Below, piece after piece: positions 1 through 11,979 of a DNA stretch of 64,000 bases. The stretch is from Sipunculus nudus (taxonomy: Eukaryota > Annelida > Sipuncula > Golfingiida > Sipunculidae). The stretch spans positions 38,028,676 to 38,092,675 of the forward strand of contig CM049311.1 of the NCBI GenBank assembly GCA_026874595.1, written 5' to 3'. The notes below the pieces were generated by a model. That model saw only the letters and a program-made list of their open reading frames with translations. It was not told the DNA's origin and did no database searches. Every line of letters starts with the position of its first letter. The first letter of the stretch is position 1. Both the position numbers and the translations under genes were made by a program.

Positions 1-1665
1 CAAAACATTTTTACTTGTTGAGCTCAGTACCTACTAAAATGACTGACACAGTGGAATAGTCTACTAGTGGAATAAAGCACTACAGTAACCTTATAAAATT
101 ATGGTTAAAATCACTGAGGATAAGCCAGCAAACAAGGTTTTAAAAAATTCATCCCACTGTTTGTAGGGAAGGTTGCTTGCAAAGAGAGATAGATAAATGG
201 CTGATGGATACCTGGTGGACTTTGTTGATCACAGAAAAACTGCAGAAAAAAAGAGCTTTGTCTATAAATGTTTATGTAACAAGGACGCTTCCTTCAATCA
301 GCTTCTGACCTTTCAACATCACCCGTGTTAAAACATCAAAGTATTGAATACTCTTTTCACATAAAAGTTGAGTTGCAAACATTTTGCAAATGGGAACTGT
401 AATTTTCAAATAAATGAAAAAGTTTCAATGAAGATACAATAACAATTTTGAATCCATCACATGAAATGTTATCAGATTGGTTTAAAGCGGCCCAATCACC
501 TATAAAGCATGTTGAGTTAACACGAAAAATAGCTTCTTCCCTTTAAAATAAATATGTGCCTGCCAAAATATTGCCCTGAAACCGTTTGATTTCTCATGTA
601 AACAAATGTTAAAAACAGTGGACCGGGCGCGATGAAAGGTGTCAACATAAAAACAGGGCGTGGGGCCGTGTGCACCGCTGAGCCAAAACACGTCAATCAG
701 GAGATGCCCGGTCTGACTTGGCCCAAAAAATGTAATATATGTTTCTGCTGGCTGAAACACAGCTAGTTGTCCCTCTTATTCAGACCTCCGGTCATGTGGC
801 CTTGTTATGGTAAATAGACTGTGTTTACCAACACGCAGAGCCATAACATGGTGTTAAACAGCCATATGCGAGGAAATGTGACTGTGTGCTGGGATGGTTT
901 TGCTGGGAAACATTTGTATAAACCAAAATTGAACTGACAGTGTGAAAGAATTAGCCATAATTTAGCTCCTGATTATGTCCCTTTAAATTTCAGTTTTATC
1001 AACCTCAAATCACCTTGGTCAAAGAGCAAGTATGTAATATGGATCAGTATGCTTGTTGTAACAATTTGGCATACTGCCAATCTGATGATCTGTCCTGAAG
1101 TGCATCTGAATGATTAAAGCAGGTTTACTGGTAAACTAATTTGATTTGTCATTTAAAAAAAAAAAATAATAATAATTTGTGCGACTCCTAACAGTTAAAT
1201 ATGTGTAACATAATGAAATGGATGATGATTTGTTTATTATAATAACATAATACTGGGAATAATTACAACACATATAACAGACATTACAGTGTTTATAACA
1301 GACAACACACCTGCTGAAACAACTGGCCCTAAACAAAGGTATTTATTCCTAACACTCAATACAACATTTGTGATAGTGAAACCCTGAAAAACCATATAGG
1401 ATATCGCTAAGGTGTCCTGAGATACCCTGTGACACAATTGTTGTGGTTTATTTAATATATATAATGGTTGGCCTTATATTCGTAGGTAAATGTTGAAGAT
1501 TTCAGCATTTTGCATGGGTTCCATTTTTATGATCTCACTATACAGAAACCTACACAAGAGTATATTGAAACATGAATTACTTTGTTGTGAGTGAGAAAAC
1601 AATGGGATATTCCTTATTGACACATATTATTAAACATCATTTTAATGTATAAAATCTTTGATTTA
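1..1665. other. 3' flank of MAP3K4 copy A, no gene seen
   Basis: AT-rich sequence with only short random open frames. The same stretch recurs at 27777-29441. Nothing recognisable apart from poly(A) and (AAT)n at about 1150-1175. Confidence 0.5.
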
Positions 1666-1987
1666 GGTAAAAAAAAAAGAAAAAGGGTTCTCAGGCACCG
1701 CCCACATTATTTTTAAACCCCCCCCCCCCCCGCATCAAAAATTTTTATTTTGATTTTCATCTTTCAAGAAGATAAAATAATACAATTTTGATAAGATTAC
1801 CTTTTTATGTAGTGCTTTTACCTGTTCAGCATAAAAATCTTTTATTTTCATGCTTTTCCCTGATCACATGACATTTCATTTTTTATCCAAACATACAAAA
1901 AAAGCTAAAAAATAAAATATCGCCTGCCTGCCTGCTTTCACTGATTCTGAAAAAAAAGTGCCTGAGAACCCAACCTTTTTTTTTGCC
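1666..1987. mobile_element. Harbinger-like MITE, 322 bp, TTA target site
   Basis: The ends are imperfect inverted repeats (left GGTAAAA...GGTTCTCAGGCAC, right GTGCCTGAGAACC...TTTTGCC), flanked on both sides by TTA. No coding capacity. A 14-C run sits inside. A related copy is at 26768-27106 and the duplicate at 29442-29763. The TTA duplication points to PIF/Harbinger by established family rules. Confidence 0.7.
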
Positions 1988-2975
1988 TTACTTTGTTGAG
2001 AGGGAGACAAAGATTGGACATTCTTAATCGGTAGATACTACTAAACATCTTTTCATTTATAATATAATTCCATTTTCAGGTAAAATAAAAGATGTTACTT
2101 TTCAAAATGTCCCCATTTAGACTCTCAGCTTCAAATATTTGCTTTATGCACCAATAAAATATTACACCTGAGACATAGAATAAATACCTGCTAAACTCTG
2201 TCAATTGGCCATTTTATTCAAGGTTGTTTCATTTCAGCCATGATTTCAATTTTGTGAAAATCATGACTCAGAAACCCATATAAATGTAAAACCAGCCACA
2301 ATATATATTTCACTTCCTACTTATATTATATGGGATATTTTGCAATCTATTCAACATTTCAGCGACTCTTTTCAAATGCCTATAAGTTCACTGAGACCAT
2401 CTGTGTCACATATACAAAATAAATGCATACCATTAAGATGACAGAAACACTTAGATGTCAGACCATTAAGATCTTAGTGAAGCACTGTCACACACTCATT
2501 ATGTTTTAATATTTATTTGTGATTGCTTAGGGATCATGTAATTTGCAAACAGTCTTGGCACAACATTGGTAGTATATCTATTTAAGTAAATAATGCAGAT
2601 CACAGTCTTTTTCCTGGCCTATGCTCTCTTCAGATAAACCAATAGCTGGGTGCATTTGGCTACATCTACAAACTGGATACACCTCTATATAACAGAACTG
2701 ATTCAGGTGTACCCAGAAAATGCTCCTAAAAATAACTTTTTGTTAAGGTCACCTTTCTGGTAAGGCCACTTCTGTTCTCCACAGGAGAGTATCAAGTTAC
2801 AATATAAATACTTTATAAGATGTGTCCATATAATGGGGTGTCTACACATAACTGTTCCACCATACCGTGATAAATATTTGATGTGCAGCAGAAACAGCCT
2901 GAGAATCAACTCTCTGTGATATAATTTAATAAATATAATTTATGAAGACAACACCAGGGGCTGGCTGTTATCCCT
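1988..2975 (-). other. Probable 3' UTR and flank of MAP3K4 copy A
   Basis: Lies directly downstream of the stop codon. AT-rich, no protein-like frame. Minus-strand AATAAA hexamers near 2513 and 2212 are candidates for polyadenylation but are not unique. Copy B equivalent: 29764-30751. Confidence 0.4.
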
Positions 2976-3026
2976 CTACGTATCTTCTGGGTCCACGTCA
3001 GCTTCAGGTTCCTCTTCAATATAAAC
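2976..3026 (-). CDS. MAP3K4 copy A exon 15 (stop)
   Basis: Identical to 30752-30802: acidic tail and TAG stop. Minus-strand AATAAA candidates lie downstream, for example near 2513. Confidence 0.8.
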   Translation of the reverse strand, partial: VYIEEEPEADVDPEDT

Positions 3027-4471
3027 CTGTCAATCACAGGAAACAGTCAGTAAAGTCAGCATACATTATATAGTCCCTCCCACCAAGGGGCATCCATCAT
3101 TTTTTGGAGATATTTACAAAGTCAATTTATTCTGAAAAATTACCTGTTAGTAAATCAGCAAGGTACTTTGGCATTTATTTATAAAGAAAACACCACCATA
3201 GCTTGAAAAGAATTTGAGTGAAACAATTAATTTTATATCTGAAAAAAAATAAGTATTTGTAATGACATAGTGACTGAAAAGATAGGGTCAAGGACACTGT
3301 TTGTTGGAGGTTGCTTGGATGATGAGAGTTCTTGGTACATTTAGCAAGTTGCAACATTTAGCAAATTGCAAATTATACATTCAGTAAGTTTTCATAAAAT
3401 ATTCCATTCTCTATTGCTGGACTGCACACAATTTTCTGCCACTGTAACAGTGGACAGAAATCACCATTTTATGATTATTGCCAAGACCCAATGGGCACAA
3501 AAACCAATGGTGGGATGGACTAAAGGCATTGACAAAATACTGAGATATTCAAAGGTGTTCTTTCATAGACTTATTCATTCAATATTTTTTTATAATAATT
3601 TTCCAACCCTTTGCACTGTTTGATTAAAACTATACATGAGGAAGCAATAATATTATGAGATTAAATTTTCAATAAGGAGGAATTCCAATTTTAATCTTTT
3701 GTAGCTCACTAAAACAATTTTCTAGCTGGAATTGCCACTTCAAATAACACTGGCAATATTGTTTATAATCTTAATTCACATAACTCAAAATAATCTGCAA
3801 GCAACATTTACACTGTTATTATAATGGTGACACTACGACTTGGAACTACCAAATGGAACAACCTGAAATTACTAAATGGTAAACCCAGATAAGGGTATAC
3901 TGGCTTCATAAACTCACTGAACTGGTCAATACATGATATGGAATCAACAAATAGTAAAATCTGATCAGGCTTTTATTAACTTGTTAGTGATATTGTGGTG
4001 TGATTAAAGCCAGCCATTCACTAACCTTATTTGTTGATAAAATGTCATTTCTAGCCTTCTTTGTGTACATATCTATGAACTTTTAAGTAATTAATCCTAA
4101 GGAAAGTTCTTATAACACCTCTGTAAGCTTGTTTATCTACAAGCTGTTTGTAAACATAGCACATGCACCAATGTTGACAAATAAAAACAAAATGTAAACA
4201 CAGGTGGCTGACTGCACGTGCAGAGGTTGAAAGATCACAAGTTGCAAAATACCCTTTGCAAAACTCAGGTTCATCTATTGATTTTTCTATTATTTTGGTG
4301 GACCCCCACATGTTATAAACAAATGGATATAAACAAAACAAAACAAAACAGCCCCTGTGCAATAGGATCGGTGAATTCTGGCTTTTCTTTATAGAAGTTC
4401 AAGGGATTATCTTAAGATACTGGTCAGTTATCAGATTAGGCCCCCCCCCAACATTGTGATGATCAAGGTAC

Positions 4472-4651
4472 CTTAACGAACGGATGGTTCTGTAATTGGT
4501 CGGCCGTCCATCTTTCTTTTGGGTCATGTTCAAAACAGTGTGACAGGAAGTCCTCTCCCTCGCTGCTCAGCGTCTCAGGGATGGCGGGGGTACTGCCCAT
4601 TCCTACCTTGAACATGATCTGCATGTTGTTCTCCAGCTCAGACCAGGGACG
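4472..4651 (-). CDS. MAP3K4 copy A exon 14
   Basis: Identical to 32248-32427, phase 0/0. It holds the kinase C-lobe end through HPFVK. Confidence 0.9.
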
Positions 4652-4727
4652 CTGCAAACATCAGTCATACAAAAATGTTACTAATATATATGGTTAAGCA
4701 TATACAGAGTAAACAAAAGTGAGGAAA

Positions 4728-4895
4728 AATTAGGTCTTGGCAGCTGAGTGGTAAATAATTGACTCTCTCCTCTGGTGACCCAGGTTTAATTCCTAGCATG
4801 GCTATCAGTGCTTTATATTAGATTATCCAAGGTCCATGGTTTTCCCCAGGTACTCTGTTTCCTCAAACTCTGGAGACTTGTACCAGAGCCATAGA
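4728..4895 (+). mobile_element. tRNA-derived SINE in intron 13 (copy A)
   Basis: An A-box-like stretch (TTGGCAGCTGAGTGGTAAA, about 4736) lies some 50 bp before a B-box-like GGTTTAATTCC (about 4790), the spacing of a tRNA promoter. A segment like the conserved centre of animal SINEs follows (TTCCCCAGGTACTCTGTTTC, about 4842). Target-site duplications were not resolved. The duplicate is at 32504-32671. Confidence 0.6.
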
Positions 4896-6496
4896 CAGTG
4901 CCTAGAATTAGTTATCATAATTACCTGTATATTCCTAGAGAAAGAATAATGTTTAAGGTGTGCATCCTGCATATCATAATGGTGCAAATAATGTCACACA
5001 TAACAAATATTAACGTCATGATGTTTCTTAACTGAGCAACTATTTCAACATGATGAGTTGGCACACAATGTCAATGAAAGGTATTATGTGGTGGCATAAA
5101 GATGTGAACATCATGCTGCCCTGTCACATACTTCTGTCACTTAACAAAACTTAACTATAAATATACAAGTTATGTAAGAGTATAAGATTCCACAAATTTC
5201 AAACTCATCTGAGATCTTGGTTGAAAGAATTTGTAAATTTGGAAATAAAATATGCAGTACATGTACTTCAAAGGTTATGGCTTTGTTTTCAAACTTCTCC
5301 AGAAGCTTGGTGGAAACAAAAGTTGTGTCAAATTTGAGGAAAAATTATGCCAAACTGCAGGTGTTATGGGTCTGACAAAAACCTTATATTAGCCTAGTTT
5401 TGACCTAGAAGATTTAAGTCTTTCATGGTTAATTAACATTAATTAGCAAAACATTCAAGCTCTTCCTGATGAATCTGGCCAACTGTATGTTTTACTATCT
5501 GGAGACTTGGCTTCTGAGGAGCTGATAGATGTTTCCTATCCTTAATGTCAAGAATATTTTCAGGTTCCAAAGAGAAGCTACCAGGACTTGTTAATATGGG
5601 AAGACTGTACTCCCAAGCCTCACAGTTATGATTTGTGTCCTGTTAGCGGACGGACAGGCAGAAATGGACAAAGAGTGATCACTATTTTGCTATAAAACTG
5701 CATTTTAGATATGGTAATGTAGTTTGATACTACCCACTAAATAGTGGTTTCCTGCTACTGGCTGCATAATATTGTGTACAACTAAAAATTTATAATTTTC
5801 AAAATATTAAAATATTAAAATACCTAATGAAAATGAATATGAATTTCATAATTTTTTTATATACACATATACCACAAAAAAAGGTTTAAATGATATATAT
5901 GGGCCTGTTATTAATTTTAAGTTACTTTTTGGTTGATTTGAACTAAAGGGGATTTTGCCAAAGAAATTACTTTAAGTCAGTTTAATCATTAAACATTCTG
6001 CCACCTGAATCTGAAACAAAATCTGCTATTGCATTTCAACATCAAACCTCTCACTGGATAATCACACAGACAACAGCTCTTAAGCTGAATATATTTACTC
6101 ATATCTAAAACATCATATTCCCTCAGTGGTAACTCATGACACTCAGCCCTTAACAGCGAAAAAACTAGAAAAGTCATACCATCAGCAAAAATTGGAAATG
6201 CCTTCCACTCACAACAGATAATCATTATACATATTTTAAAAATAGCTTTTTCAGAGAGTTTCAGTTTCGTTTTCCCTTAAGTTTATTTGCAGTCTGAAAG
6301 TGGGCTGAATTGTTTTCATATAATTGCCAGGCAGGTGAAGCCTGAAAGCTAAATGTGTGGGGCCGATACAGGTTGAGTTTTTTCTTTGTAGTTTCTGGGT
6401 TGGTTTCCCGTACTGTGGGGCAGGGAAAGCTTGTTTATATTTAGTGAGGTGGGTGTGGGCTTTAAATCTCGGCCAGAGCAGGGCTCTAACACTCAC

Positions 6497-6603
6497 CTTT
6501 CCTGTCATCATTTCAATAACAACACAACCCAAACTCCAGATGTCTGAAGCACGACCTGAACCTCCCTGTAAGTTACGAGTGATCACTTCAGGAGCCATAA
6601 ATG
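6497..6603 (-). CDS. MAP3K4 copy A exon 13 (APE)
   Basis: Identical to 34273-34379, phase 1 to 0. It holds MAPEVITR and DIWSLGCVVIEMMTGK. Confidence 0.9.
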
Positions 6604-7032
6604 CTGCAAAAAGAAAAAAAAACCTAGTCACACAACTGACTCAAACTTGTTGTTACCAGAATGCTATTGATCTGAGAGATAAAAGTGATGTTTGGGCCTG
6701 GTATCCAAGAAAAAATCAAGTCCAGCAGTGACCCAGTTTCTGATATGGAAGGAGAAATTGAATATGGTTACTTCATTACTAAATTAGAAGATTGTATATT
6801 TTCTAAAACATTCCCTGTGACATCTGACAAGAAATTAAGGTACAAGAGTTTGACCACAATGGACAAAATGAAAAAGCAAGTTGAGGCAAAGGGCTGGATA
6901 TATTAAGCCTGGATTACTATCGATCAAAAAATCTACAAATCCATGTTTTCTTCCAAGTTTGTATCCCTTGTTCAGGCAAAGAGCTCCCTGCTTTAACAAT
7001 ACAGCTGTCATCATTTTAAGATGACTATTTCC

Positions 7033-7400
7033 TAGGGTTGTGTGATATTATTGATATATTGCTATTAGTCTTATAATGTGTATCACAATATGGTTTTCAT
7101 ATATTGATATTCAGACAAACACAAACTTATATACTGTAGTAAAAATAAAGTTTCCGTTACAAGTTTTGACATCTAAATGGTATGAGTTTAGTGAAGGTGT
7201 GAATTAAACTGAGGTGCACATATTTTCAATGTGTCATCATATTTAATACAATAATGGATTAATGACACATTTAATGTGTTGTATATACCAGAAATACACT
7301 CAAATCATATAAACTGATACACTGAAAAATACTGTGATACATATTGCAATACACTCCCACATACTGCAATGTATAAACTGCAGGTGATACCCATCCCTAC
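7033..7400. mobile_element. Possible degenerate hAT-like MITE in intron 12 (copy A)
   Basis: The left end TAGGGTTGTGTGATATT and the reverse complement of the right end (GTAGGGATGGGTATCACC) resemble each other and the TAGGG-type hAT termini. The interior is AT-rich with repeated GATAC/GTATC. No 8-bp target duplication was found, so this is tentative. Copy B: 34809-35176. Confidence 0.3.
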
Positions 7401-7449
7401 TACCAGTACTTCCTATGTCTAAATGTAAGAAAGGTGCCAGGTTACCCAC

Positions 7450-7569
7450 CAGTAGTGCCGACCAGGGTGTTCACTTCACCGGGTAAGGTGGTGTGGTTCT
7501 TCAGTTTGACAGCACAACCAAAGTCTCCTAACTTGAGTAGACCATCAGACCTCAGGAAGATATTGGCAC
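7450..7569 (-). CDS. MAP3K4 copy A exon 12 (DFG)
   Basis: Identical to 35226-35345, phase 1/1. It holds the DFG metal-binding motif and the activation loop. Confidence 0.9.
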
Positions 7570-8437
7570 CTAGCAAACATACAGGATACTGTGAAGTATT
7601 TATCTATCACTGTGTGTCAACTCATTTCACAAACACTTAAAATCCACTAAACAGGCAAAATAAATCTGCAGGAATTCCCAACAGTCAAGTCCTCTCAATC
7701 CATTATTAATTTGTGATACTTCATGTATAAAATAAACCCAATAACACAGACAACTCAAAGTCATTGATAACTTACTGGTTGCAAGAAGCAAATCTGCTAC
7801 TTTTTAGGATCTTGCAAGTCCGACTTTATTTTTCATATACAGTTAATACAGTTTAGAGATCACCTCAAAATAAAAATCACTGTTACATGGTCTCAAATCT
7901 TTTTTGTTCTTTATATCAGACCTAGTTTGGGTGATCAACTAAAAAATGTGACCACTTTATGAAGGTCCCATTTGGGGTCATTTTTTTTTAAAGCAGATAG
8001 ATAGCACAGATAAGTTAAGACTTTGCTGCTTTCTCATCTCTGCCTCATCATGAGAATTTCATCAGATTAGGTTCATGATTGCAGAAGTCATGTTTAGAAT
8101 ACACAAACACATATGGGGATGAACACATACCCTTCTGGCAGAGGCAATAAAATGAACTGGGAAAAGCTACTTATGAGCTGTACACATGCTCATGCCAAAG
8201 CTAGTTGTTACATAATGTATATTGTACCAATCAAAATGTCAATAATATATCAACAACAACAACCAAGGTTACAAGATGCCATGCACTTCAATGACTTTGT
8301 TGCATTTTGTTCCAATAAGCTTGCCACAATTAAAATTAGAAACTGCAAAATGATTTCAGAAAAATCTTTCCAGAATCAAATACAATGAAATCTGTGTAAC
8401 AAGTCCAACTACTGGACTAGCCAAAACTGATCTTAAT

Positions 8438-8548
8438 TCACAGGTGGTCTTGTGAATGTGAATGCTTTTGGTCTACTCAAGGGCGGTCTTAATAAACAGG
8501 TGGTCTTAATAGACAGGTGGTCTTATTAAACAGGTGGTCTTTTAGACA
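8438..8548. repeat. Short tandem array, ACAGGTGGTCTT unit, copy A
   Basis: Four to five imperfect about 18-bp units (ACAGGTGGTCTTAATAA) in intron 11. Copy B is at 36214-36324. Similar GGTGGTC / ACAGGT tracts occur in other dispersed repeats here (about 52480-52550). Confidence 0.65.
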
Positions 8549-9023
8549 GGTTCCACTGCAAGTGTGAGACTGTAAGTGAAGAACTGTGAAGGCAGCAGTT
8601 GTAAGCTGTACATAATAACTGATTTACTACACTATCAGAACTACAGTCAAACACAATAGTGTCCATGTTTAATGGACCAACAGGAAAGCTCTGATTCATC
8701 CAAGGTTTTTTGACACAAGCTTGTTTTACTTGGTAATAATTCACTAAATATTGCTATAACTTAAATATCATAACCTCTACATTTTCCGATTGGTTCACAG
8801 ACAGTTTAAACAGAAACCATGTTGCACACAGAATTTTCATACTCTGTGTATTTTTAATGAAAAAAAAAGTTTCCTTTCAAAAATAACTTGATTTCCTTTC
8901 ATTTGATCCTAAAGTCACACAGAATTTCTGGTGAATCTGAACATAATCTTTAATGAGCCATATTTGTCATTTCTACATCTGAATTAATTTTTTTTCGACA
9001 GCCTAGTTCTGTTGACCTTTTAC

Positions 9024-9183
9024 CTTTGATATCCCTGTGCACGATGCCATGTTCATGTAACACATGCACAGCCTGCAGGATCTCACTGGTGTAGCGTCGA
9101 ACATGAGCCTCCGTCAGTCCAAGACGAGCAATATCTTCAAGGGTGCCTTCATCACAATACTCCATGAATATCAACATCTCATC
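9024..9183 (-). CDS. MAP3K4 copy A exon 11
   Basis: Identical coding sequence to 36800-36959 (hinge through HRDIK), same splice sites, phase 0 to 1. It is the first exon of the truncated copy; its acceptor has no exon 10 partner within copy A. Confidence 0.9.
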
Positions 9184-9564
9184 CTGTAATTAGTGTTACA
9201 CAGGTATATAAAAAGAACAAAAAATCCTCCCTGAAAAAAATAGTTACTCATTCTGTGACAAGTGGTATGCATATACAGAAAGAATGTAAATTATGCTCCC
9301 TGAAAGTAATAATGTCTTCCTGTATTTACTGTAATCAGTTGGAATTACATTATCACAATTGATGATTTATGAAAAGGGATATTAAATTAATTTATATTAT
9401 ATTAAGTGAAAAGTTATCCAGTGAAATCTCCAAAGTATGGACACTGGCTGGACCTGGGGTTATGCCTGTAAATAAAAGGTGCCTGTATTAGATTTATCAT
9501 GAAGCCCCATCTACATTTAATGGGACAACCTAATATAAAAAGTTTGTCTATAATACAAGTGTGT

Positions 9565-10495
9565 CCAAGATACAGAGGTCCATGATATGAAGGTGTCCAT
9601 AAAACAGAGATGTCCATAATACAGAGATGTCCATGATACAGAGATGTAGATAATGCACAGATGTCAAAGATACAGAGATGTCAATGATGCAGAGATGTCA
9701 AAGATACAGAGATGTCAAAGATACAGAGGTGTCAATGATACAGAGATGTCAAAGATACAGAGATGTTATTGATACAGAGATGTCGATGATACAGAGATGT
9801 CATTGATACAGAGATGTCAATGATACAGAGATGTCATTGATACAGAGATGTCGATGATACAGAGATGTCGATGATACAGAGATGTCATTGATACAGAGAT
9901 GTCGATGATACAGAGATGTCAATGATACAGAGATGTTGATGATACAGAGATGTTGATGATACAGAGATGTCATTGATACAGAGATGTCGATGATACAGAG
10001 ATGTCGATGATACAGAGATGTCATTGATACAGAGATGTCGATGATACAGAGATGTCATTGATACAGAGATGTTGATGATACAGAGATGTCAATGATACAG
10101 AGATGTTGATGATACAGAGATGTCAATGATGCAGAGATGTCGATGATACAATGATGTCGATGATACAGAGATGTCCAAGATGCAGAGATATAGATAATAC
10201 AATGATGTCGATGATACAGAGATGTCCAAGATGCAGAGATATAGATAATACAAAGATGTCCATGATACTGATGTGTCCATGATACAGATATGTCCAGGAT
10301 GCTGATGTGTTATTTATGCACAGAGAAGTCCATTATACAGATGTCTCAATGATACAGAGGTGTCCATAATACATGTATTCACAATACAGAGGTCCCATTA
10401 TACCAATGTGCCCATAATACAGATGTGTCCATAATACATGGATGCCCATAATAACCCATAATACAGTGGTATCCATAATACAGAGGTGTCCATGA
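9565..10495. repeat. 17-bp minisatellite in intron 10, copy A
   Basis: About 50 imperfect copies of a 17-bp unit (GATGTCGATGATACAGA) with graded divergence towards both ends. Minus-strand frames give Leu-Tyr-His-Arg-like repeat peptides, which are artefacts of the repeat and not genes. Confidence 0.92.
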
Positions 10496-10548
10496 GGAGA
10501 GAGCCCCCTGAAAGTCAAGATTTGTTGTTTACTGTATCATCACATATA

Positions 10549-11615
10549 CAGTGGGGCCCTGTCTTGGGTGACCTCCTGGAAGAGCAACTACCTCCTGTTA
10601 ATGACCATTTCTCCTTGCATGGATGTTTTTGCAGTTAATATATACTTTAATTTAGTGACAACCTGCATAACCTAACCAGTGACCAACCAATTTGAAGAGA
10701 GATGGCACTGCTGACAACTAGCAGTCAGGCAAGATTGGTATTTCCAGGCACTGTGACTGTTTTTTTATTTTCATGACCAATTCTGATTCTTGTTAACAAG
10801 GAACTTGGCAACCCATGTTACCACATGAGTTATGGTAATTATTTTGATAAACTCTTATAATATAAATGGTCAATATCCATGTAAAAATCTTCATTTTAAT
10901 TATGTTTTACTAACTAGCAGACCAATTTTGTCAGCATTTCATCTTTGTCAATCAACTGTTCCTGCTTGCTTGAAGATTGCAGGTGATGTCAATTAAATCT
11001 TTTTTTTTCATCTACACTTAGTTTGGTTCTCGAGTGATTGTCTTTACTTAATGTACTTGTATGCACAGTTAAATTTCCAGCAGTATTTGGGTAATCCCAC
11101 CTGTAAAATCCCATCATGCATGATCCAATGTTATATTTCATGAAAACATATCATTGTCAGTCTGTGCTTCATGCTTGATGACTGCTGATGAAGTAGTGTT
11201 TCATTTTTAATTAAATTTTCCAGCCAACAATTTGCTCTGGTTCTCCAACATTCATCATTATGGTTCTACATAGTTAATTTCCAGCAGTATACAGGTAATA
11301 ACACCCATTAAGCTCCCATCATGCATCATCCCATGGTATGGCTGGAAACAGATTTCTAAATGGGGAGATTTTACTCATAAAATCGACTGACATGCACAAT
11401 GCAAATAGTCATGCAAGGTGAAAAATTGATGAATGACCCATTACACACCAAAATATGAAACATATTTATTCTAAATACTGGTTTACACTTTAATTATCAT
11501 ACGGACTGCCATATTTGGTCCTAAATTCATGTTCCTCAGTTTGTGACCACCTGCAATTAATTAATGACCATTTTTCTTTGGCAGAAAGGGTGGTCCCCAA
11601 AGACAGGGCCCACTG
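10549..11615. mobile_element. TA-flanked inverted-repeat element, 1,067 bp, copy A
   Basis: The left end CAGTGGGGCCCTGTCTTGGG and the right end (reverse complement CAGTGGGCCCTGTCTTTGGG) form inverted repeats, with TA on both sides. This fits a Tc1/mariner/pogo-type non-autonomous element. No transposase frame. It ends 51 bp before the duplication breakpoint. Confidence 0.72.
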
Positions 11616-11666
11616 TACTTCACAAGTTGAATGTGTGTGCCTGTGTGTATTGTACATATACAATAA

Positions 11667-11979
11667 TATCCAGGGAGGTCAATAAAAACCTGAAATTAGG
11701 TCACTGCAACCTATATCCTCCGAGACATGGGGCTTGAAAGTACCCCCCAAAATAATCAAAAATATAATACAAAACCTCCAATATCTTGATAATAAATGCA
11801 TGGATTGTCATGAATCTTGCCTAGAATATTGACCATGACTAGTTTTTGTCAGTTCCCAAAAGTGGTGGTGCCACCTGTATTTTTTATTTTAACAAATATT
11901 TTTTAATTTATTTTTACTATAAAATGACAACAATCATGTCAGTTTCTTAGCTGTAATTACATCTAGTGTCCCAAAACCT
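11667..11979. repeat. Fragment of GGTGGYGCCACC-type repeat at the duplication junction
   Basis: Begins abruptly after the duplication end with text like the 14.2-16.1 kb array (GTACCCCCCAAAATAATCAA, about 11740, and GGTGGTGCCACCTGTATTTT, about 11865). It is a truncated unit, so one duplication breakpoint lies inside this repeat. Confidence 0.6.

Larger units (their letters stand above)
2976..9183 (-). pseudogene. MAP3K4: MAP3K4 copy A: exons 11-15 only, 5'-truncated duplicate
   Basis: Five exons (9024-9183, 7450-7569, 6497-6603, 4472-4651, 2976-3026) match copy B exons 11-15 in sequence, boundaries and phase. They encode the hinge, HRD, DFG, APE, the rest of the C-lobe and the acidic tail. 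The glycine loop and ATP lysine (exons 9-10) are absent: at 11667 the sequence leaves MAP3K4 intron 10 and enters a repeat. No stop or frameshift is present in these exons. Alone it could not make an active kinase. It could only be used if transcripts from the upstream gene read through about 21 kb and splice exon 10 to this exon 11, which would give the same protein. It may equally be an assembly duplicate. Confidence 0.85.
1..11666. repeat. Duplicated segment, copy A (offset 27,776 to copy B)
   Basis: Base 1 matches 27777 and the match runs without a visible gap to 11666/39442, where the two diverge after the shared CATATACAATAA. Four substitutions were noticed: 9406 G / 37182 A, 10040 G / 37816 A, 10582 G / 38358 A, 10827 G / 38603 C. 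Even the minisatellite and the 14-C run have equal lengths. The left end lies outside the window. Confidence 0.97.

Noticed and set aside
4736-4800. Functional tRNA gene
   Set aside because: The A- and B-box-like motifs are degenerate and no cloverleaf could be drawn; a SINE head fits better.
6251-6631. 126-residue minus-strand open frame with APE motif
   Set aside because: It is exon 13 (6497-6603) extended into both introns; the same applies to 34027-34407.
6357-6731. 124-residue plus-strand open frame (and its duplicate at 34133-34507)
   Set aside because: It is the antisense shadow of exon 13 and its flanking introns, with no protein-like pattern.
9800-10518. Minus-strand frames with LYHRHLCI-type repeat peptides
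   Set aside because: A 17-bp repeat read in three frames gives a 51-nt (17-residue) periodic peptide; no start context or conservation.
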